NCBI GenBank assembly: GCA_950295325.1
Contig: OX485807.1
Location: forward strand, 49,258,440-49,322,439
Length of the DNA stretch: 64,000 nucleotides
DNA from: Polytrichum commune
Taxonomy: Eukaryota > Streptophyta > Polytrichopsida > Polytrichales > Polytrichaceae
Direction: 5' to 3'
Shown one piece after another: positions 12,424 to 26,103 of this stretch. The notes below the pieces were generated by a model. That model did no database searches, was not told the origin of the DNA, and saw only the letters and a list, made by a program, of their open reading frames with translations. How positions within the stretch are numbered: position 1 is the stretch's first letter; every line of letters starts with the position of its first letter. The translations under genes and the position numbers were made by a program.

Positions 12424-12705
12424 ATTTTTAAAACGTATGCGACCCGATATTTACGGGGATATTACTTCCGTTCAGAAGTAGAATTCGCTAGAAATGATAG
12501 AAATATGCACTTTCAAGGATATCAAATTATATCATGTGCACATAATTTGCCCATGTTGGAGTAGTGATTATCAGAGTCTCTTTTTTTTTCCCGAAATGAA
12601 GCTTTCGGAATTGGTTGAGAATTGAGAGGAGTTATTAAAAGCGGAGGAGACACTTCATGCGATCTGATTTGAAACCATGAGGCCCAGCACACTGATCATC
12701 TCATT

Positions 12706-12815
12706 TTGTGAGTGTCCCTATTCGGAGTTACACAGTTCCATAACTATTTAATGAGAATGTAATATTTTACCAAGCAAAGTAATTCCAAATAAAAAAACTC
12801 ACACTAATTGGGAAA
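12706..12815. mobile_element. Small hairpin MITE (about 110 bp)
   Basis: The terminal inverted repeat reads roughly GTGAGT followed by TATTYGGAGTTAC, and the right end is its complement. It resembles the ends of the elements at 26104-26309 and 26570-26755, so the three probably form one family. No target duplication could be assigned. Confidence 0.45.
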
Positions 12816-14442
12816 ATCAATGCATTGTAGACTATTGTGCGACCTAAGCCATGTGGCCACACTGTGGGTACTTCCAACTCCACAAACGATTTTGACATGT
12901 TGGGTCGTATTTAGATTTCGTTTCGTCCGGTTCAACAATTGCCAATTGTGAACATTGTCGTTTCAACTGTTTAAACCATAATTGAGATGCAAAAGTTTAT
13001 CATGAGTTGAATTGGAGATTTATCACGTAATTGGAGTTTATCATGCTCTCTTAAACGATCGTGTAAAACATCAAAAAAAAATTAGACTATATTCATCAGT
13101 AAACCACAAATGATGTCTATCATTTGAGCCCTTGATCAAAACAAACATTGAGGTCCAATTACGTGGAGTTCGTAGATTGGATTGTTGATGTTGAGGTAGT
13201 AGAATTCAGTTGAAATCATGGAGATATTTTTATTTCCATCGTTGGTTTGCCTACCGGTGTCCGGTGGGGTAGATTTTTGGGCAGAATAGGTCAAAATCTG
13301 AGTGGTTTCCCAAGTCCCACCACTTACATGTTGTTATTCTTTAGTAATCGAAGGTATATTCTGTAGATTTCTTTATTATATTCGAAGAAATTCTAAAGGA
13401 CGTGGTCGCACTTTTGGGTTTGGAGCCTTCAAAAAATTGGAGGTACACATTCACCTAATAATAAGTTTAATAGCCTTGGCTCATGCAAGCCAGGCCTTTG
13501 TTGGTAGGTGGCCTGCAGACTCACTCCACTCACAACTTTGGTGTGTGCTTCCCGGTCCCTTCACTTAGTGGAAACACAAACCAAAACTACAATGCCGATC
13601 ATGCGTTCATAAAAATGTGTCTATGGACCCGTAAGGGCATGGGGGCTCTCAATGTATGATATGGTTCTACTATTATACCATTATATATGTATATACGATT
13701 TCTACGAGCTTTGCTAAGTTTGAGAATTTTTTTTATAAAATGAATTAGGGTTTTCATGGATATATTTAATATAGTTATCTTATGTGAAAGATTCAATGCT
13801 CCTTTTTTGTATTCATATGCAACATTGATGATCAAAGATATAAAGTGTCCTTTTGTATTCACGTGGAGTGAAGTTGTTTGTTTTTTTGTGGGGACTTGGC
13901 TCTTGCAATAACCGTGAGATCCAACACTTTGATCATGTAACTTCTAGTTGCTTGTGTGAGTTCTTGTAGTTTTGGTGTGACTTAGGGCATGTTTAGACTA
14001 GTGACCAAGGGTTGTGACCAACGCTTTGTAAATCCTCTCATGGGTGGAGGAATGAGTGGTAGTCTCACTTCATTTCACACAAGATCACCCACAATGAAGA
14101 TTGACGGCGTCAAAGAACAAATGAGCAAGTGACATGAAATCTTGCATTGCTTAAAATGAATAATGTTCGGTGGACACTTTGATTTTGAGGTTAGAGAGAC
14201 AAATAGGTTGCCTAACCATAAAATGAGGGTAGTTGTTCAAAAACTTTTTTCCAATGACCTCAAAATATATGTGTTTACATCACTAAGTGCAAAAATGACT
14301 CATTTGGAAAAAAGATTCAATCCATGTGCCTTGTGTATTACTAACCGATCAATAGATATTAATAATCCATATTCGCAAAATTATAACTCTTGGGAAAAAA
14401 TCCAAAACCTTTTATACAAGTAGAGTGGGGTAGTTTGGAGTA
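12816..14442. other. Gene-free stretch
   Basis: No gene is recognised. Open frames at 13302-13568 (plus), 13599-13862 (minus) and 14163-14423 (plus) show no domain. The last may be debris upstream of the LINE remnant that follows. Confidence 0.4.
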
Positions 14443-14688
14443 GTGTTCACAATGCAATTGTACTTGCAGCAACTATTGACACCACCACAACGCAAGATCA
14501 TTGGTTCTTATTGCACCTCCAATCATAGACATGCCATTGAAACTAGATGTTGGTCGAGTCTCCCTATCTCTAGGGACAAAATACTATGTCGCTTTTGCTC
14601 TTATAATGAAGTTGAAAATGAAGCACACTTTGTGTTGGAGTGTTCCCTATATAACCCCATTAGAGCTAAATTTCCATCACTATTTTGA
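14443..14688 (+). pseudogene. Non-LTR retrotransposon remnant, C-terminal zinc-binding segment
   Basis: The 81-codon frame contains a Cys-Cys-His-Cys cluster (CRFCSYNEVENEAHFVLEC) preceded by RHAIETRCW and followed by SLYNPIRAKFPSLF. The order of Cys-x2-Cys, E-x-E-x-H-F and a Cys followed by Y-x3-R is the arrangement at the C-terminus of LINE reverse transcriptases. No reverse transcriptase or endonuclease domain remains nearby, so this is a truncated relic. An overlapping frame covers the same bases and is a shadow. The LINE clade cannot be assigned from this piece. Confidence 0.6.
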
Positions 14689-14734
14689 GAATGTAGTACT
14701 AGAGAGCCTCAAGTCTTTCTTTTCATTGGACTAG

Positions 14735-15649
14735 CAACTTGACATTAGCCTCTATCTCACGGAGGCTACCGCACTCCGTCATTCTAAAAAATTGGCCAGT
14801 GTGAAACCATCTCGATGTACTTTCGGTCCCATTACCCTTTTGCTTCCCCGACTTTTAAATCAATTCCATTTCATTTCAATGCATATGGGGTATGCAAAGT
14901 CAAGATGAAGCCCTATTAGTGTTCTTCCATATATTTGTTCATGCCTTAATTCCTTCAAACCTCAAAATTATTTTTGGAGATGGAAGTTTGCTTAATCTTC
15001 TACCTTTTCTTAGTTGACCACAACTCTACAAGAATTGATCTGCTTTGGATAGTCAAGCTCCCAATTATGTTGATAATGTATAGATATAAACGTCTCCCCT
15101 ACGTGGAGCAAGCATGAGCAACGATCCTCTTTGCCCACATGCTACTTCCCCCATATTGGGGCTGGTCTCTATCATAGGTCGTTAAAGATTCCACCGATAT
15201 ACTAGTTACAGGAAGCTTCAAATGTATTGGTTTGGTTTGGATAAGGTATAGGGTACTAAAACCCAACACCCCACCCAAAAGCAACATCTATAAACGCCTC
15301 TTATTTGCCCACATCACACTAGAGTAGAGACACTCATATTTGATAGTTTTAAGAGATTCTATGTCAGATATGGATAAGCATAAGGTGGTGCAATACCATT
15401 CCATGTAGGAAGATAGAAATCAAAGGATTGCAATTTTTCTTAGTAATTTTATTCCTTGAATTGAAATTACTGGGAATTTCTTAAGTCAAAAGTTGGTCCG
15501 AATATATTATTAAAGTCTAGAGTCTATCATAATCGCTCATTCCTCTTTATTTAAGCACTCAAAACCAAAGCATGTGTCATGGCATTATTGGTTCTAGCTT
15601 GGTGCCATATGTATGTGCAATAGCTTAAAGTGTTGGTTTAAACACCTTC
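14735..15649. other. Gene-free stretch
   Basis: Nothing recognisable is seen, either coding or structured. Confidence 0.45.
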
Positions 15650-16308
15650 TGTTAAGGTAGAATTTAGCACTGTGTTTTAAGTCGTCAATAACTGACTAGT
15701 TGGTTACAATTTGTCAAAGGGGCAAAAAATGCTAGTTTACTAGTTGACGTCAAATCTACCCCTAATGCAATAAATTGTTAGAACGTCCACTAGTTGGTTT
15801 TTATTGTTTTATTATTGAACTGTCTATTCAGTAGTAGTAAGTATCTGGTTTTAATAACTTAGGTGATCAGAAAATGACTTGTAGGTCCAAAGTTATTAAA
15901 ATGGCATTGGGGTTCTTTTACTGATTGACCATTTTTTATGACCTCAGTGTGCGAGCTGGTCATGAACTGGACAAAGGGAGGATCGCGTCAGGACAACTAG
16001 TTGTAGTGTTTTGACAGGGTGGCAACCTACCAAGTTGACCCAGTAGGAGTAGTGTTTTGAAGTATATAAGGACTGTCCTATAGCCTTTTGGCTCTCTTAG
16101 TACACGTGCACGAAGATAGCTTAGACTCTTAGAGAAGATATGTATGCTTGTGAGTTTTAAATCTGCATGGGTTGCATTCTGGAAGTGTATTGCAGTCCAA
16201 AAAAAACCACAATCCTAGAAAAACAAGTAATTTAGTGTTGAAAGAAGGATTTGAAAAGTAGATTCATTATTGGTGTTCTCCTATCACTGATCTTCTTGGA
16301 AGCTAACA
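15650..16308 (+). repeat. Possible LTR (solo or remnant)
   Basis: The segment opens with TGTTAAGG and closes with AGCTAACA, giving the short inverted ends TGTTA/TAACA usual for LTRs. About two thirds in is a TATA-like AGTATATAAGGAC followed by a transcript-leader-like region, as in plant LTR promoters. No flanking 5-bp duplication or tRNA primer-binding site was found and there is no second copy in the window. It may be a degraded solo LTR or a false call. Confidence 0.35.
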
Positions 16309-16911
16309 TAGTCCTAGTGTTGACCAGATGAAGGAGTTGAATGTGTCATTGAAAATGTGCATCGGACAACTTGTGATGTAGTACCAAGGAGTGCATTAGA
16401 GAGTAGAAAAGGTGGGTATGTGCGGACGTGATGCTCATGGGAGGACGTCCACAGCAAGTAGTTAGAATGACTTGAAAAATGTACCATAGGTTGGTAGAAG
16501 GTTAGAGAGGTCAGATCTGGACTCGGTTTGTGAAAACCACCTCCAGAAGTTGGCGGAGCTGACCAAAAACGTAAGCTGGTCAGAAGTATGAAAGTGGTCA
16601 GAATGGCCCAAAAACTCTACCGTAGGTTGGTAGGAGGTTAGAGATGGCAGATCCAAGCTTATATTGTGGAAACGACCTCCGGAAGTTGGCATATCGGGCA
16701 AAAAACGTGAGCTCATAGATAGTGTCCAGGGCATGTTTTCAAGCATAAAACGGAAGTTTTAGGGGATTAAACGTCAAAGGAGATGTCTAAGGATGAGGAA
16801 CTAGCTTGGGAGGTGTTTATGCAAGGCTTGGATGTGACTAGCGGCGAATTAGTTAATGGAGCAAGGAAGGAGTGCAAAAATCCATTAACACCCTTTACCT
16901 TAGTTGCCTTT

Positions 16912-16972
<61 letters not shown>

Positions 16973-18412
16973 CATGTGGAGTTGGTTATGTATGGTTTGC
17001 AGTTTAAGAGGGAGCATTTGAGTAAATCATTTAGCGGGGGTGGTGTTAGGAGACCACCTTGTTGAATTGTGAAAGGTCAAACATTTGAGCCATTGGCCTT
17101 GTAAGGGGCCATGAGGGGTGTGTATTTATCCACTTTTCTATAGATCATGGAATCCATCATGGAAAGATGTGAATTTTGATATGGTGAACCTTTAGTCCAT
17201 CCGTAGGATGAGAAGGAATTTGCACTTAAGTGGGTAGGCCCCCAATGAGAAGAATGTCAAGATAGAGCCTCTTTTTATTGGGGGAGGAAAGGGGCATCAA
17301 CATGTGAGGGTCGAACACATGCATGCATGTTGTAGGCTATATATATAGCATGACCTATTCATGTGTGGTGTGATCCAATGGGAAGAGGGGGCCTAGAGGG
17401 GTTGGAGTTGTCGTTTGTAGGCATTTCCATCAACTGAGGTGGTGTGTGAGGATCATTTTGTTGATGCACTAGAGAGTCTTGTCGTGTTTGAACATTGTCT
17501 AGTGTAGGCCTTTTTCCTCTATCAATAACACATTTTCTACTATGAATTTCCTACATATTTTGGAAATACTTGCTTTAGAATTAGAAAATTTGTTCATATT
17601 TATACAAAAAGACTTATAGATAAGAGAGAACAAATCAAAGATGATATATTTTTTTGATTTCCCAACGCACATTAGAAGTTAATCCTCAATGTGCAATTGG
17701 GGATGGATAATATGTTGAGGACATAAACCAAGTTCTACATATACTTGTAGTGTTAACCCAAATTCTTTGGGGATGAGATCAAATACACTTGATCACAAGT
17801 TGAGCTCATTCTCATTTACCTAGAAATATCCACATAGTCTTGTGGAAAGTGACAAATTTTCCATATTATGACAATTTTAAAATAGTCATAAAATATAACT
17901 AAAGAAATGACTTTGACAAAACAAGGCTAGATTCCCCATAATAATTTTTTATTTATTAAAATTTTTTGGGGTGCCAAACCAACTATTTATCTACTGGACT
18001 TATGGGCAATCAAGTTTGGGGAACCAAAAAATTGGGGTCTTTTATCTATTTAATTTAATACTAAGAGCTTCCCAAATTAGACCTTCAAAATAATTTGTGC
18101 CCTTTTCATTTGGTATAAGTCCGCTTTACATAGTATGCCGTGACCAAGGTTTTCAAAAGTAATGTGGATTTCTCTTGGTCATGGCCCTTGGTCACATATG
18201 CAAGGCAACTCTAATCCAAGGTCAATGCGCCTAATTTAGTTGCTTATCTTGATCAAACACTTATATGTAAGTGATGTATGATTATTTGTGAATCTAAGAA
18301 TGAACACCAGAAGAAAATGTGTTTGAAAGAGATTAGAGAATGTGCTCAAAATTTTCCATAACCACTCTCCGCTCACTAGTCAACTAAGTGGTGGGTGGGT
18401 GGGCACATGAGA
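16309..18412. other. Gene-poor stretch with a duplication and a GA microsatellite
   Basis: A block of about 137 bp beginning near 16482 (CATAGGTTGGTAGAAGG) is repeated from about 16619 with substitutions. A (GA)n tract of about 56 bp lies at 16915-16970. It produces the Arg-Glu run in a plus frame at 16783-17007, which otherwise starts MSKDEELAWEVFMQGL and is not recognised. A short inverted pair around CCTTGGTCAC lies near 18141-18196. No gene is called. Confidence 0.4.
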
Positions 18413-18440
18413 GGGGGGGGGGGGGGAGGAGGGGGGGGAG
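18413..18440 (+). repeat. G-rich homopolymer tract
   Basis: A nearly uninterrupted G run contains single A bases (GGAGGAGGG type). It is one of four long G or C runs in the window, the others being at about 6023, 10687 and 44284. It could form a G-quadruplex. Confidence 0.7.
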
Positions 18441-19506
18441 AGGGTTTTTATCTCCACACATGATAAGCAAATATGGCATCCAATTGTATAAATGTTTAAG
18501 CCCTACAAGTAACTTTAACCTCAAAAAATTTGACCATCTGAGGGAATGTGAGAAAGTTGAACCCTTATTTTTATTGACATGCAACTTCAAAATCGTAATA
18601 TGGCCCTATTTTTCATATTTCTTAGCCTTGGTGTGCAAAGTGGACATTGTTGAAGAGAATTCTCTTGTTTTGGGGCAAGTACTTCAATTTCACATATTGC
18701 AGATCCACACAGTAGTTGTCCCCCACATGATACCCAACAAGAAATAAGAAGTGAAATGGTGAAGAAATTTGCTATATTGCGGAAGATATACCCTTGCCCC
18801 CTTGGACTAGAACGTGAAAAATGGGACATGTGGCTACAACCCATTCGACACCCAACTTGTGTGCATTTAAGAAAATCTAAAAACTTAAAAGATTGTCCGA
18901 ATCATAATTTTTTGGTTACGACACTTCCCAAATGTTACTAGCACTTGACACACTAGAAGGCCAACATGTTTGAATGAAATTTACTTACCTAAACCATTGA
19001 AAACATTCACAATTGGGTTCATTAAGATCTCTCATATATATATATATATATACATATACACACACTTTGATAATGAATAAGATATCCATACGAGTTCCAA
19101 AAAAATGAGGAAAATGACTCTAATATTGATTTGGATTTGCTAACCATCTTGCACTCATCATATGTTTCCTATCCTAGGAGAAGTGGGTGCAGAGCTAAAG
19201 ATGTCTGTTTAGGGTCACTTTCCCTTATATTTCTTCAATAAGAAGTGCAAATACTTGAAAATATTAGGTGTACTTTACATCCGGTACTCACAACATAGAT
19301 TAGGTGTTTAAGTATGTTTTGAGTTATAATCAAACCTTCTACTACAAAACAAGAACGCACATGTTGCTATATGAAAGTTGGAACCCTAAATCCCCCCTTA
19401 ACTGTGAGTTTTTGTGTTAATCAAGTTCCAACATCATTATCATGCTCTAGTTTGACACTTTGAACGTTGTCATTGTGAACCTCTAACATATATAGGTCTC
19501 ATGTAA
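18441..19506. other. Gene-free stretch
   Basis: A (TA)n tract lies at about 19036-19052, running into a short CA tract. Overlapping frames at 18388-18747 and 18587-18844 show no domain. Confidence 0.4.
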
Positions 19507-19612
19507 TGTTATATGTAAGAATTTCTTAGGAGTAAGCAACCAATGCATGTGGGGGCCCATAAGGAATGGGAGTTTGGAGCATCATGGGGGAGGAATCATG
19601 TAATGTATGTTA
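19507..19612 (+). repeat. Direct repeat copy 1 (about 105 bp)
   Basis: The block beginning GTTATATGTAAGAATTTC and running through GGAGGAATCATGTAATGTA is nearly identical to 21359-21463. It is preceded in both places by a TATAGGTCTCATGTA phrase, but at different distances. Confidence 0.85.
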
Positions 19613-21358
19613 AGTTCATGGGAGGGAACTTAACGTCCTCCAAGTGACAATGTGCATGATTCGCAATTGCATTTTTTGTCTGAAACAATTCTTGAATCAT
19701 TCTAACTGTCAAAATTGTCCATGGAGTTGAAATCGCCCACAACAAGGCCACCTTTTTCTTATTATATCACACCAACACTATCCACTATCCACCATTTTTT
19801 AATATCCCCAAGTAGCAGGTGCAGTACAAATTGTTGCTCTAATTCCTTGCCTTGTTTAAGATGGGACCAAACTTGCAATACATTCAAGTGTCATGAGCAT
19901 AAATTCCTCTGGTGAGAGAACATTGTCATAAATGCTGAATAATGTTAATGCCGCTATACACAATACACAAGTATTGCAAATTTATTATGCGGTTGATTAC
20001 ACACAACATTGCTCCGCAACCTACGGTTTTTTTGGTTTTGTGAGGTCCTCATATTTGCAACCTTGATGTTCGAATAAAATGCCCATATTCGTTGATGAAT
20101 GGTCTAATCTAAGCCGCCTTGGAGTGTGGCAATAAACTCGACCAAAATAGGTAGTATCATAATACCATCCATCCGTGTGACATTATACACTAATCTTAAT
20201 AATTGTGTTATAATGATCTATCTACTAAAGTCTTTCACATGTGAGAGCATGTTCAGACACTCTACACCAAACTGAAATGTTCGTGCAACCATAACATTAT
20301 TCATCCGAGTGTGTACGTTGGGTGGGGTTGGGAATGAGCAAGATTCTATTTGGAATTATCTTATGTTTATTCTAACAGTAGAGCATTGCATTGGCAGATT
20401 CGAGCTAAAAACATTAGATGAAAGCAATGTACATATATTATTGAAATGGAACAATTGATAGAATTTGAATAATGTTATGACAATTGGGCTCAAAGGGCAA
20501 GCCTACCATGTTGCAATAAACTTGATTGAAATAGTATCAGGACATGACCATCCATTTGTGCAATGCTATAGTATGCACTAATTTTTATATCTATCTGAGA
20601 CCGAGGCACTTATAATCAATAAAATACAAGAGTTTGCATCTGTTTAAGAGGAGTAATCCCATGGAATTATTTTTCTTGCGAAGAAACACACATTCTAAGG
20701 AGAATGCAATTTTTTAATATCATGAATATCAAAATTGGTTTAAATTTTGAAGCATAAATTTTAGGGTTGCACATAGTTGATTTATAGGCTAACCCATAAA
20801 TGCTCATCTCAATGCTACTCCTTGGCTACAACAATTATCAAAACTCTTATGAGGGTAATCAATTACAAGCCGCCACCATATATAATAGGAGGCGCTTATT
20901 CCCAATCAGGACCCCATCGGCAATCTATAGGGTACCGGAATTTTGATAAGGTTGGGCATGAATTTCAAATAGGCTAGGATCTATAGTGCCATGACACATG
21001 TCCTAGTTTTGTCTGCTAAAAGTGGGGAGGATTTAGTGGTTATGGCAGTCTCTAGACATCGGTAATACGACCAAGCCAACTCTTAGCTTCAAAAGCTCAC
21101 AACAATTTCCATTTAGAGAGTAAAATTACCAAAAACATTACATCCCTCCTGATTTCCACCTTCCTACATGGGAAAAACTTGAACGACCTTATACTTCTCC
21201 AAATTTGATGTAAGATCTCTTAAATTATCGATTACATGCGCCTCTACTCTAAACTTTAACTTCGTTCGCCAAACAAAATATAGGTCTCATGTATGTCGAC
21301 ATTCCATGAGCCTAGTGAGTGGTCTAAATGGACCTCGTCAACTATGGATGCCTCAACG
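19613..21358. other. Gene-free stretch between direct repeats
   Basis: It is AT-rich, and no coding region, terminal repeat or RNA gene is seen. The two flanking direct repeats could be remnants of LTRs or of a segmental duplication, but no retroelement coding sequence lies between them. Confidence 0.4.
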
Positions 21359-21463
21359 TTATATGTAAGAATTTCTTAGGGGTAAGCAACCAATGCATGT
21401 GGGGGCCCATAAGGAATGGGAGTTTGGAGCATCATGGGGGAGGAATCATGTAATGTACGTTAT
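21359..21463 (+). repeat. Direct repeat copy 2 (about 105 bp)
   Basis: Near-identical to 19507-19612, with a few substitutions, for example GGGGTAAGC against GGAGTAAGC. Confidence 0.85.
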
Positions 21464-24400
21464 GGGACTTTTTGCTTAACTACATATTGCCAACTCTCTT
21501 TTCTTTGGGCTTAGGAGGCATGCAGCGATTGGGCCCTAAGGGCCGCCTAGGCGGCTCCCGTTGAACTTTTCACATTGAAGTGTTCTCCAAGCCTCGGAGG
21601 AGGTGTCACCCACAAACTCCAAGCCCCCTCCCCTTTCCTACCCAACCTCAAACGGGCTCCCGGACCCATTCCTAATCGTCGAGTGGTTTGAGGGGAGTTT
21701 CCATGTGGGCGGCTTGCCCGCTAGATTCTAGAGAATAGTGGGGGGTTGGAGGTGTAAGCATGAGTCGTTGACCGACCACATTATGATGGCCTACTAGAAT
21801 GTGGAGGGTCACTGGACTTTCAGGCGTCCACTAAAGCATTTTCATTTAACCGACAAGTGTTGGTCATTGAAGGATTGAAGACCGGTGTTAGGAGGAGGAG
21901 GAGGACGTGAGTAGGTGGACCCGGATTTGAGAAGAGTGAGAGTAGCTAGTTGGCGCATACAAACCTTACCCCACTAGATTCTACCATTTGAACGAGTTTA
22001 TCCTTATTCCCACTAGAATCTGGTGGGCAAGAGGCCTACATGGAAACTCACCCTTACACTACTATCTTACATGTCATGGGCCGGCCCCACATCCACACCG
22101 CCCGAACACATGGCCCCAACCAATGGGGAAGCGCCACTTGTGCCCTAAGCTACAGATATCCCATTACATTGTTGTTTGTGGTGCAAAGCCGGGTCTTGGA
22201 GTGGCATCCACACAATCAATTGCATGGCTCTCGCTTATAAATGGACCCACTTGCTTATTACTTCTTTGTAGCCCCGGCCTCAAAACCTCCCTCCCCTCTA
22301 TTATTTATTGGAACATGCATGACATGCTTGGGCTTTATACTTAGCATGTGATTCATTCATAACATTAATCAATTTGCATTGTTTGTTCACAACCTAAACG
22401 TAGTTGGGTTTTGTACTTATAGTACAATGTTCGATGTTGGATATTCACTATAATAATCATTTTTTTTGGAAGGGTGCATTGATGGGATAATTGTTCACAA
22501 TAATTACATGCCCTCCTCATGCTTGAAATTGGTTCAATAATGCTTTAATTACATGCTTGGGTTTGGTGTTGGCCTCACTGAACCCAACCCCCCCCCAAAA
22601 CTGAAAAATGTTATGCTTGTGTTAGTACCATGTTTAGTCTGTTTTAAGGTTGAGGATTCCACTTCTAGGGCCATTAACACCTTTTTAATGCCTTGTTTTT
22701 TCTAGCACATTTTTCTTCTTCTTTTTTATTTTTAGTTTTTGGTCTCAAAGAAGGAAACTTACATATTTCAAGATGACTACATACGAAGACGACCACGTGG
22801 TTCCCATTATAGAGCCCTCTAAACAATTAAGATATGAATTTTAATAAACTAGGTGTCCAGACATTCTCATTATCAATATTTTAGAGGTGCTCTCTCCTCT
22901 CTAAACTCTTCCGTCCCTTCATATATACAACTTATAGAGGGGAGAGCTTCAACACATGTATAAGGGAATCAACTATGACTATCTCGCAATTGTTGATCCA
23001 ATAGAATCTTCGTTTCAACTCTTTATGTGTAGAAATTTATTTATTGTAAGATAGTAATTTTGATCCTCATACCTACAACTACAAGTGATTAGACGAAATG
23101 AATGTTTGGAACATATAGAGAGACTCCTCTCCTCTAAACCAAAGATACCTGAATGGGACCAACAATAATGAGTATATTTTGGCATGCAAAGTACGTGTTC
23201 AAATTGATGATTTGGTTCTTCACCACACTATACTTGACACCTTGCCACACATTGAAGCAATGGAAGTTGGAATGCAAGCCCCAATTTAATTTGTTTACTC
23301 AAATAGGTAGTTGATGCACATAGTTTGGTGAGTTGGAATTATGATATAGTCAATTTGTTTGTTCAACCGTAACGTTGTCAAAGGTGATGGAACCATTTTT
23401 TTTTGTCTTCTACATATATATATATAGGTACAATTATATGCACAACATGCAATCATCAAGCCAATAGTTCCAATGGGATTGGCATCATGTGTGATATGCA
23501 CAAAGCGGTGAATAGTTCCTCACTCCAAAGGTTCATACTCGGTCCTAAGGCATGTTGTGCTATTGTGGGTATTTCCAAGTCCATAAGAAAATTTGGCTGC
23601 CAAATTGCATTAGTAAGTGTCTCATCTTATTAGCAATTGTGAGTCGCAAAGACTGTCAATTTGAGTTGAGGTGCAAAAAAATAAAAAAACAAAAGTGCAT
23701 AACTAAAATTTATGTTTACCCTCACATAGGCCTTCCTTATTGTGTTAATCGTTGATCTAGAACGATGTTCATATTTTGTGCACAAAGTTCAATTGTCACA
23801 AAGTTTGTTCTTAACTACAAGACTTACTATATATAGGCACCTACCACTTAATTATAGGTGCCCAATCAAGAATAATGACCACATAAGGCCCACACACCTT
23901 AGGTGTTACATATCCCAAGTTCATCAAGGGCAAGTTACGTACATTGCTCACCCTTGCTAAGTCCACATTGAATTTTTTTAATTCTACTCTTTGTAGAATG
24001 CTTCTTGCTTCAACTTTCAAGAGAAAAATAAAATTTTGGAAATTTGCCACATGACAATCTGAAATTTCTTGAGACCCACCCCGATCCCATTTGGAAATAA
24101 ATAATAAATAAATAACCAACATTGGATAATCTGATGTGAATTTGAGCCCATTGGCCCTACCTTGCTCAAGAATCCTCTTGGTGTAGGGTGAGATTTATTG
24201 CCTACCTTGCGGTGGTTAGGCTCTTGGCTTCCTACCTACCTACCTAGTTTTTTTTTTGCAAAACCTAGCTCGATGACACCAATACCAGAAGATTTCACAG
24301 ATTTTAGATTTATGTCAAGTACAAAGAAGATTTCACAACGGGAATTAAATCGCCAACCACTCCATTCAGAAATGGGTACTCCCATTGGGAATATACAATT

Positions 24401-24568
24401 TGACATCAAAAAAATTGTTGAATGAACATTTACAACACAAATAACTTTGGAATGGCCATGGCCGTGTTGATTTAACTATCGAATTGGTTCAATTGTGTTG
24501 TTTGAACCCGTTTGTTCCAATTGTATTAATTCACTTTCCATTGAACATGATGCAATGTTGCACAATTG
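21464..24568. other. Gene-poor stretch
   Basis: The first 900 bases are GC-richer than the surroundings (GGGCCCTAAGGGCCGCC and similar). They carry a 118-codon frame at 21988-22344 without a recognisable domain and may be old transposon sequence. The remainder is AT-rich. Small hairpins with GAGAGG/CCTCTC arms lie at about 22888-22950. Confidence 0.4.
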
Positions 24569-24576
24569 CCAAAATT

Positions 24577-25251
24577 CACGGGGAGGTCACTTAGTGCATT
24601 TTAAAAATGACGTGCGGCATAATATAGGGAGGATTAAAATCATTTGACATAAAAATTATAAAAGAATTCCAAATAATGAAGGGTCCATTAAAAGTACATA
24701 AGCCCATTACAAGTAAAATAGATAGGTATAAAATATGGGCCATTCCCTTTTAGTAAAAATAATATAGGGGCTAAAAATAAGGATCTTAGGATGTATGTTT
24801 AGTAGAATCAATTTCGTACACATGCCTCACGAGGGATGGATGAAAAATTACTCATCATTCACCCAAAATGGATGAAATTGGAAGCCTAACTCTATGCCTG
24901 ACTTCTCTTGGTGGGTTTTCTCCCCTTTTCTTTTGAAACTCTTCAACCCGATTGTAGGGCGCCCGTTTGTGCACAACATTTGAGCCTCACCGTTGTGTTT
25001 AGGGTTTAGGATTGCTTGTCGTCATCCTCTTCTTAAATTTAGTTGTTTTAATTAAAAGGAATATAGACTACAAAAAATTTCAATGACATGGGCATTATAA
25101 GTAATGGTAGGGTACAAAAAAATAGGCCATTTTAGAATATTATGTAATTATAGGGAGCTTTTAATTCATGCCTTGGAGGTAAATAGCCCCTAAACAAATA
25201 CCCCTCCGCCGCACGTGGTATACAAAAATCCTACTGAGTGACCTCCCCGTG
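24577..25251. mobile_element. Non-autonomous hAT-like element (675 bp)
   Basis: The left end CACGGGGAGGTCACTTAGT pairs with the complement of the right end, CACGGGGAGGTCACTCAGT. The element is flanked by the exact 8-bp direct repeat CCAAAATT (24569-24576 and 25252-25259), the hAT signature. A second inverted motif, ACGTGCGGC, lies just inside each end. There is no transposase. The interior shares its GGGTA/GGGGCTAAAAAT-like composition with the poly-G MITE at 6.0-6.4 kb. Confidence 0.85.
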
Positions 25252-25259
25252 CCAAAATT

Positions 25260-26103
25260 TCTAGTGTAATGGGCGTCTGAGTTTGGAGAGGGCATTCTTT
25301 TATGTGCATATTGAGTATCCCATGTATATCAAATTAATGCGGTATTTGACAATCTCTGATGGGTCACAACGAATGAAATCTTGACACGTGTCTTTTGTCC
25401 GGTGAACCTCATGTAAATTTGGGCCTTGCCCTTGGGCCCTTCCTTTGGGTAGGTTGTACTAAGTTAAGTTAGTCGGGCTTTGACCTATTACATCATGCAT
25501 TGGCCATGTACAAAAATTTGCGGCTCAAGAGTTGATAATGCTTTATTTTTGGGGTGATCGTGAGCCCAAGTTATGCATTTAGTAGTTGTTGTTGGATTAC
25601 CACCTTCACACTACGAGGAAAAAGGGGGTGAGACGACCCCTCCCAAAATGACAAGAGTTAAGGAGGCATGTCACTAATAACTCACTTTTAGTGTTGTTAG
25701 GATTTCTTTGACATCAAAGACGTTAAAAAAAATGATAGTCGTGGCATGTCTCCTACCTGGGGATGTCACTCTTTGTAAGGTACAAAGAACCATGTGCAAA
25801 AAAAATAAAAAATAATAATGAAATAAATCCAGAGGAATGAATTTTATAAAAACTTTTAGCATACATATTAGACAGATTTCAAGAATGTTGATCAAATATT
25901 AAAAAAAATCTATGAATATGTGCATTTCTTCATAGCCTCTTTTATTGCATGTGATTCATATCCCAACAAGAAAGTTTTCCCCCATGAATCCTCCTATGAC
26001 TCTTGGCATTTAGGAGGTGTCATCATAACCCATTTTTCCTTGTTGTGTCACCTTCATGTGAGAACTATGAACTTCCGTGCTTACTCGAGCTACATTGTCT
26101 TGT
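25260..26103. other. Gene-free stretch
   Basis: AT-rich. No gene or structured repeat recognised. Confidence 0.45.

Noticed and set aside
16783-17007. Plus-strand ORF with an Arg-Glu run
   Set aside because: Half of it is a GA microsatellite. The remaining N-terminus is too short to recognise.
18384-18844. Frames flanking the G-run
   Set aside because: Driven by homopolymer Gly/Pro stretches, with conflicting frames on both strands.
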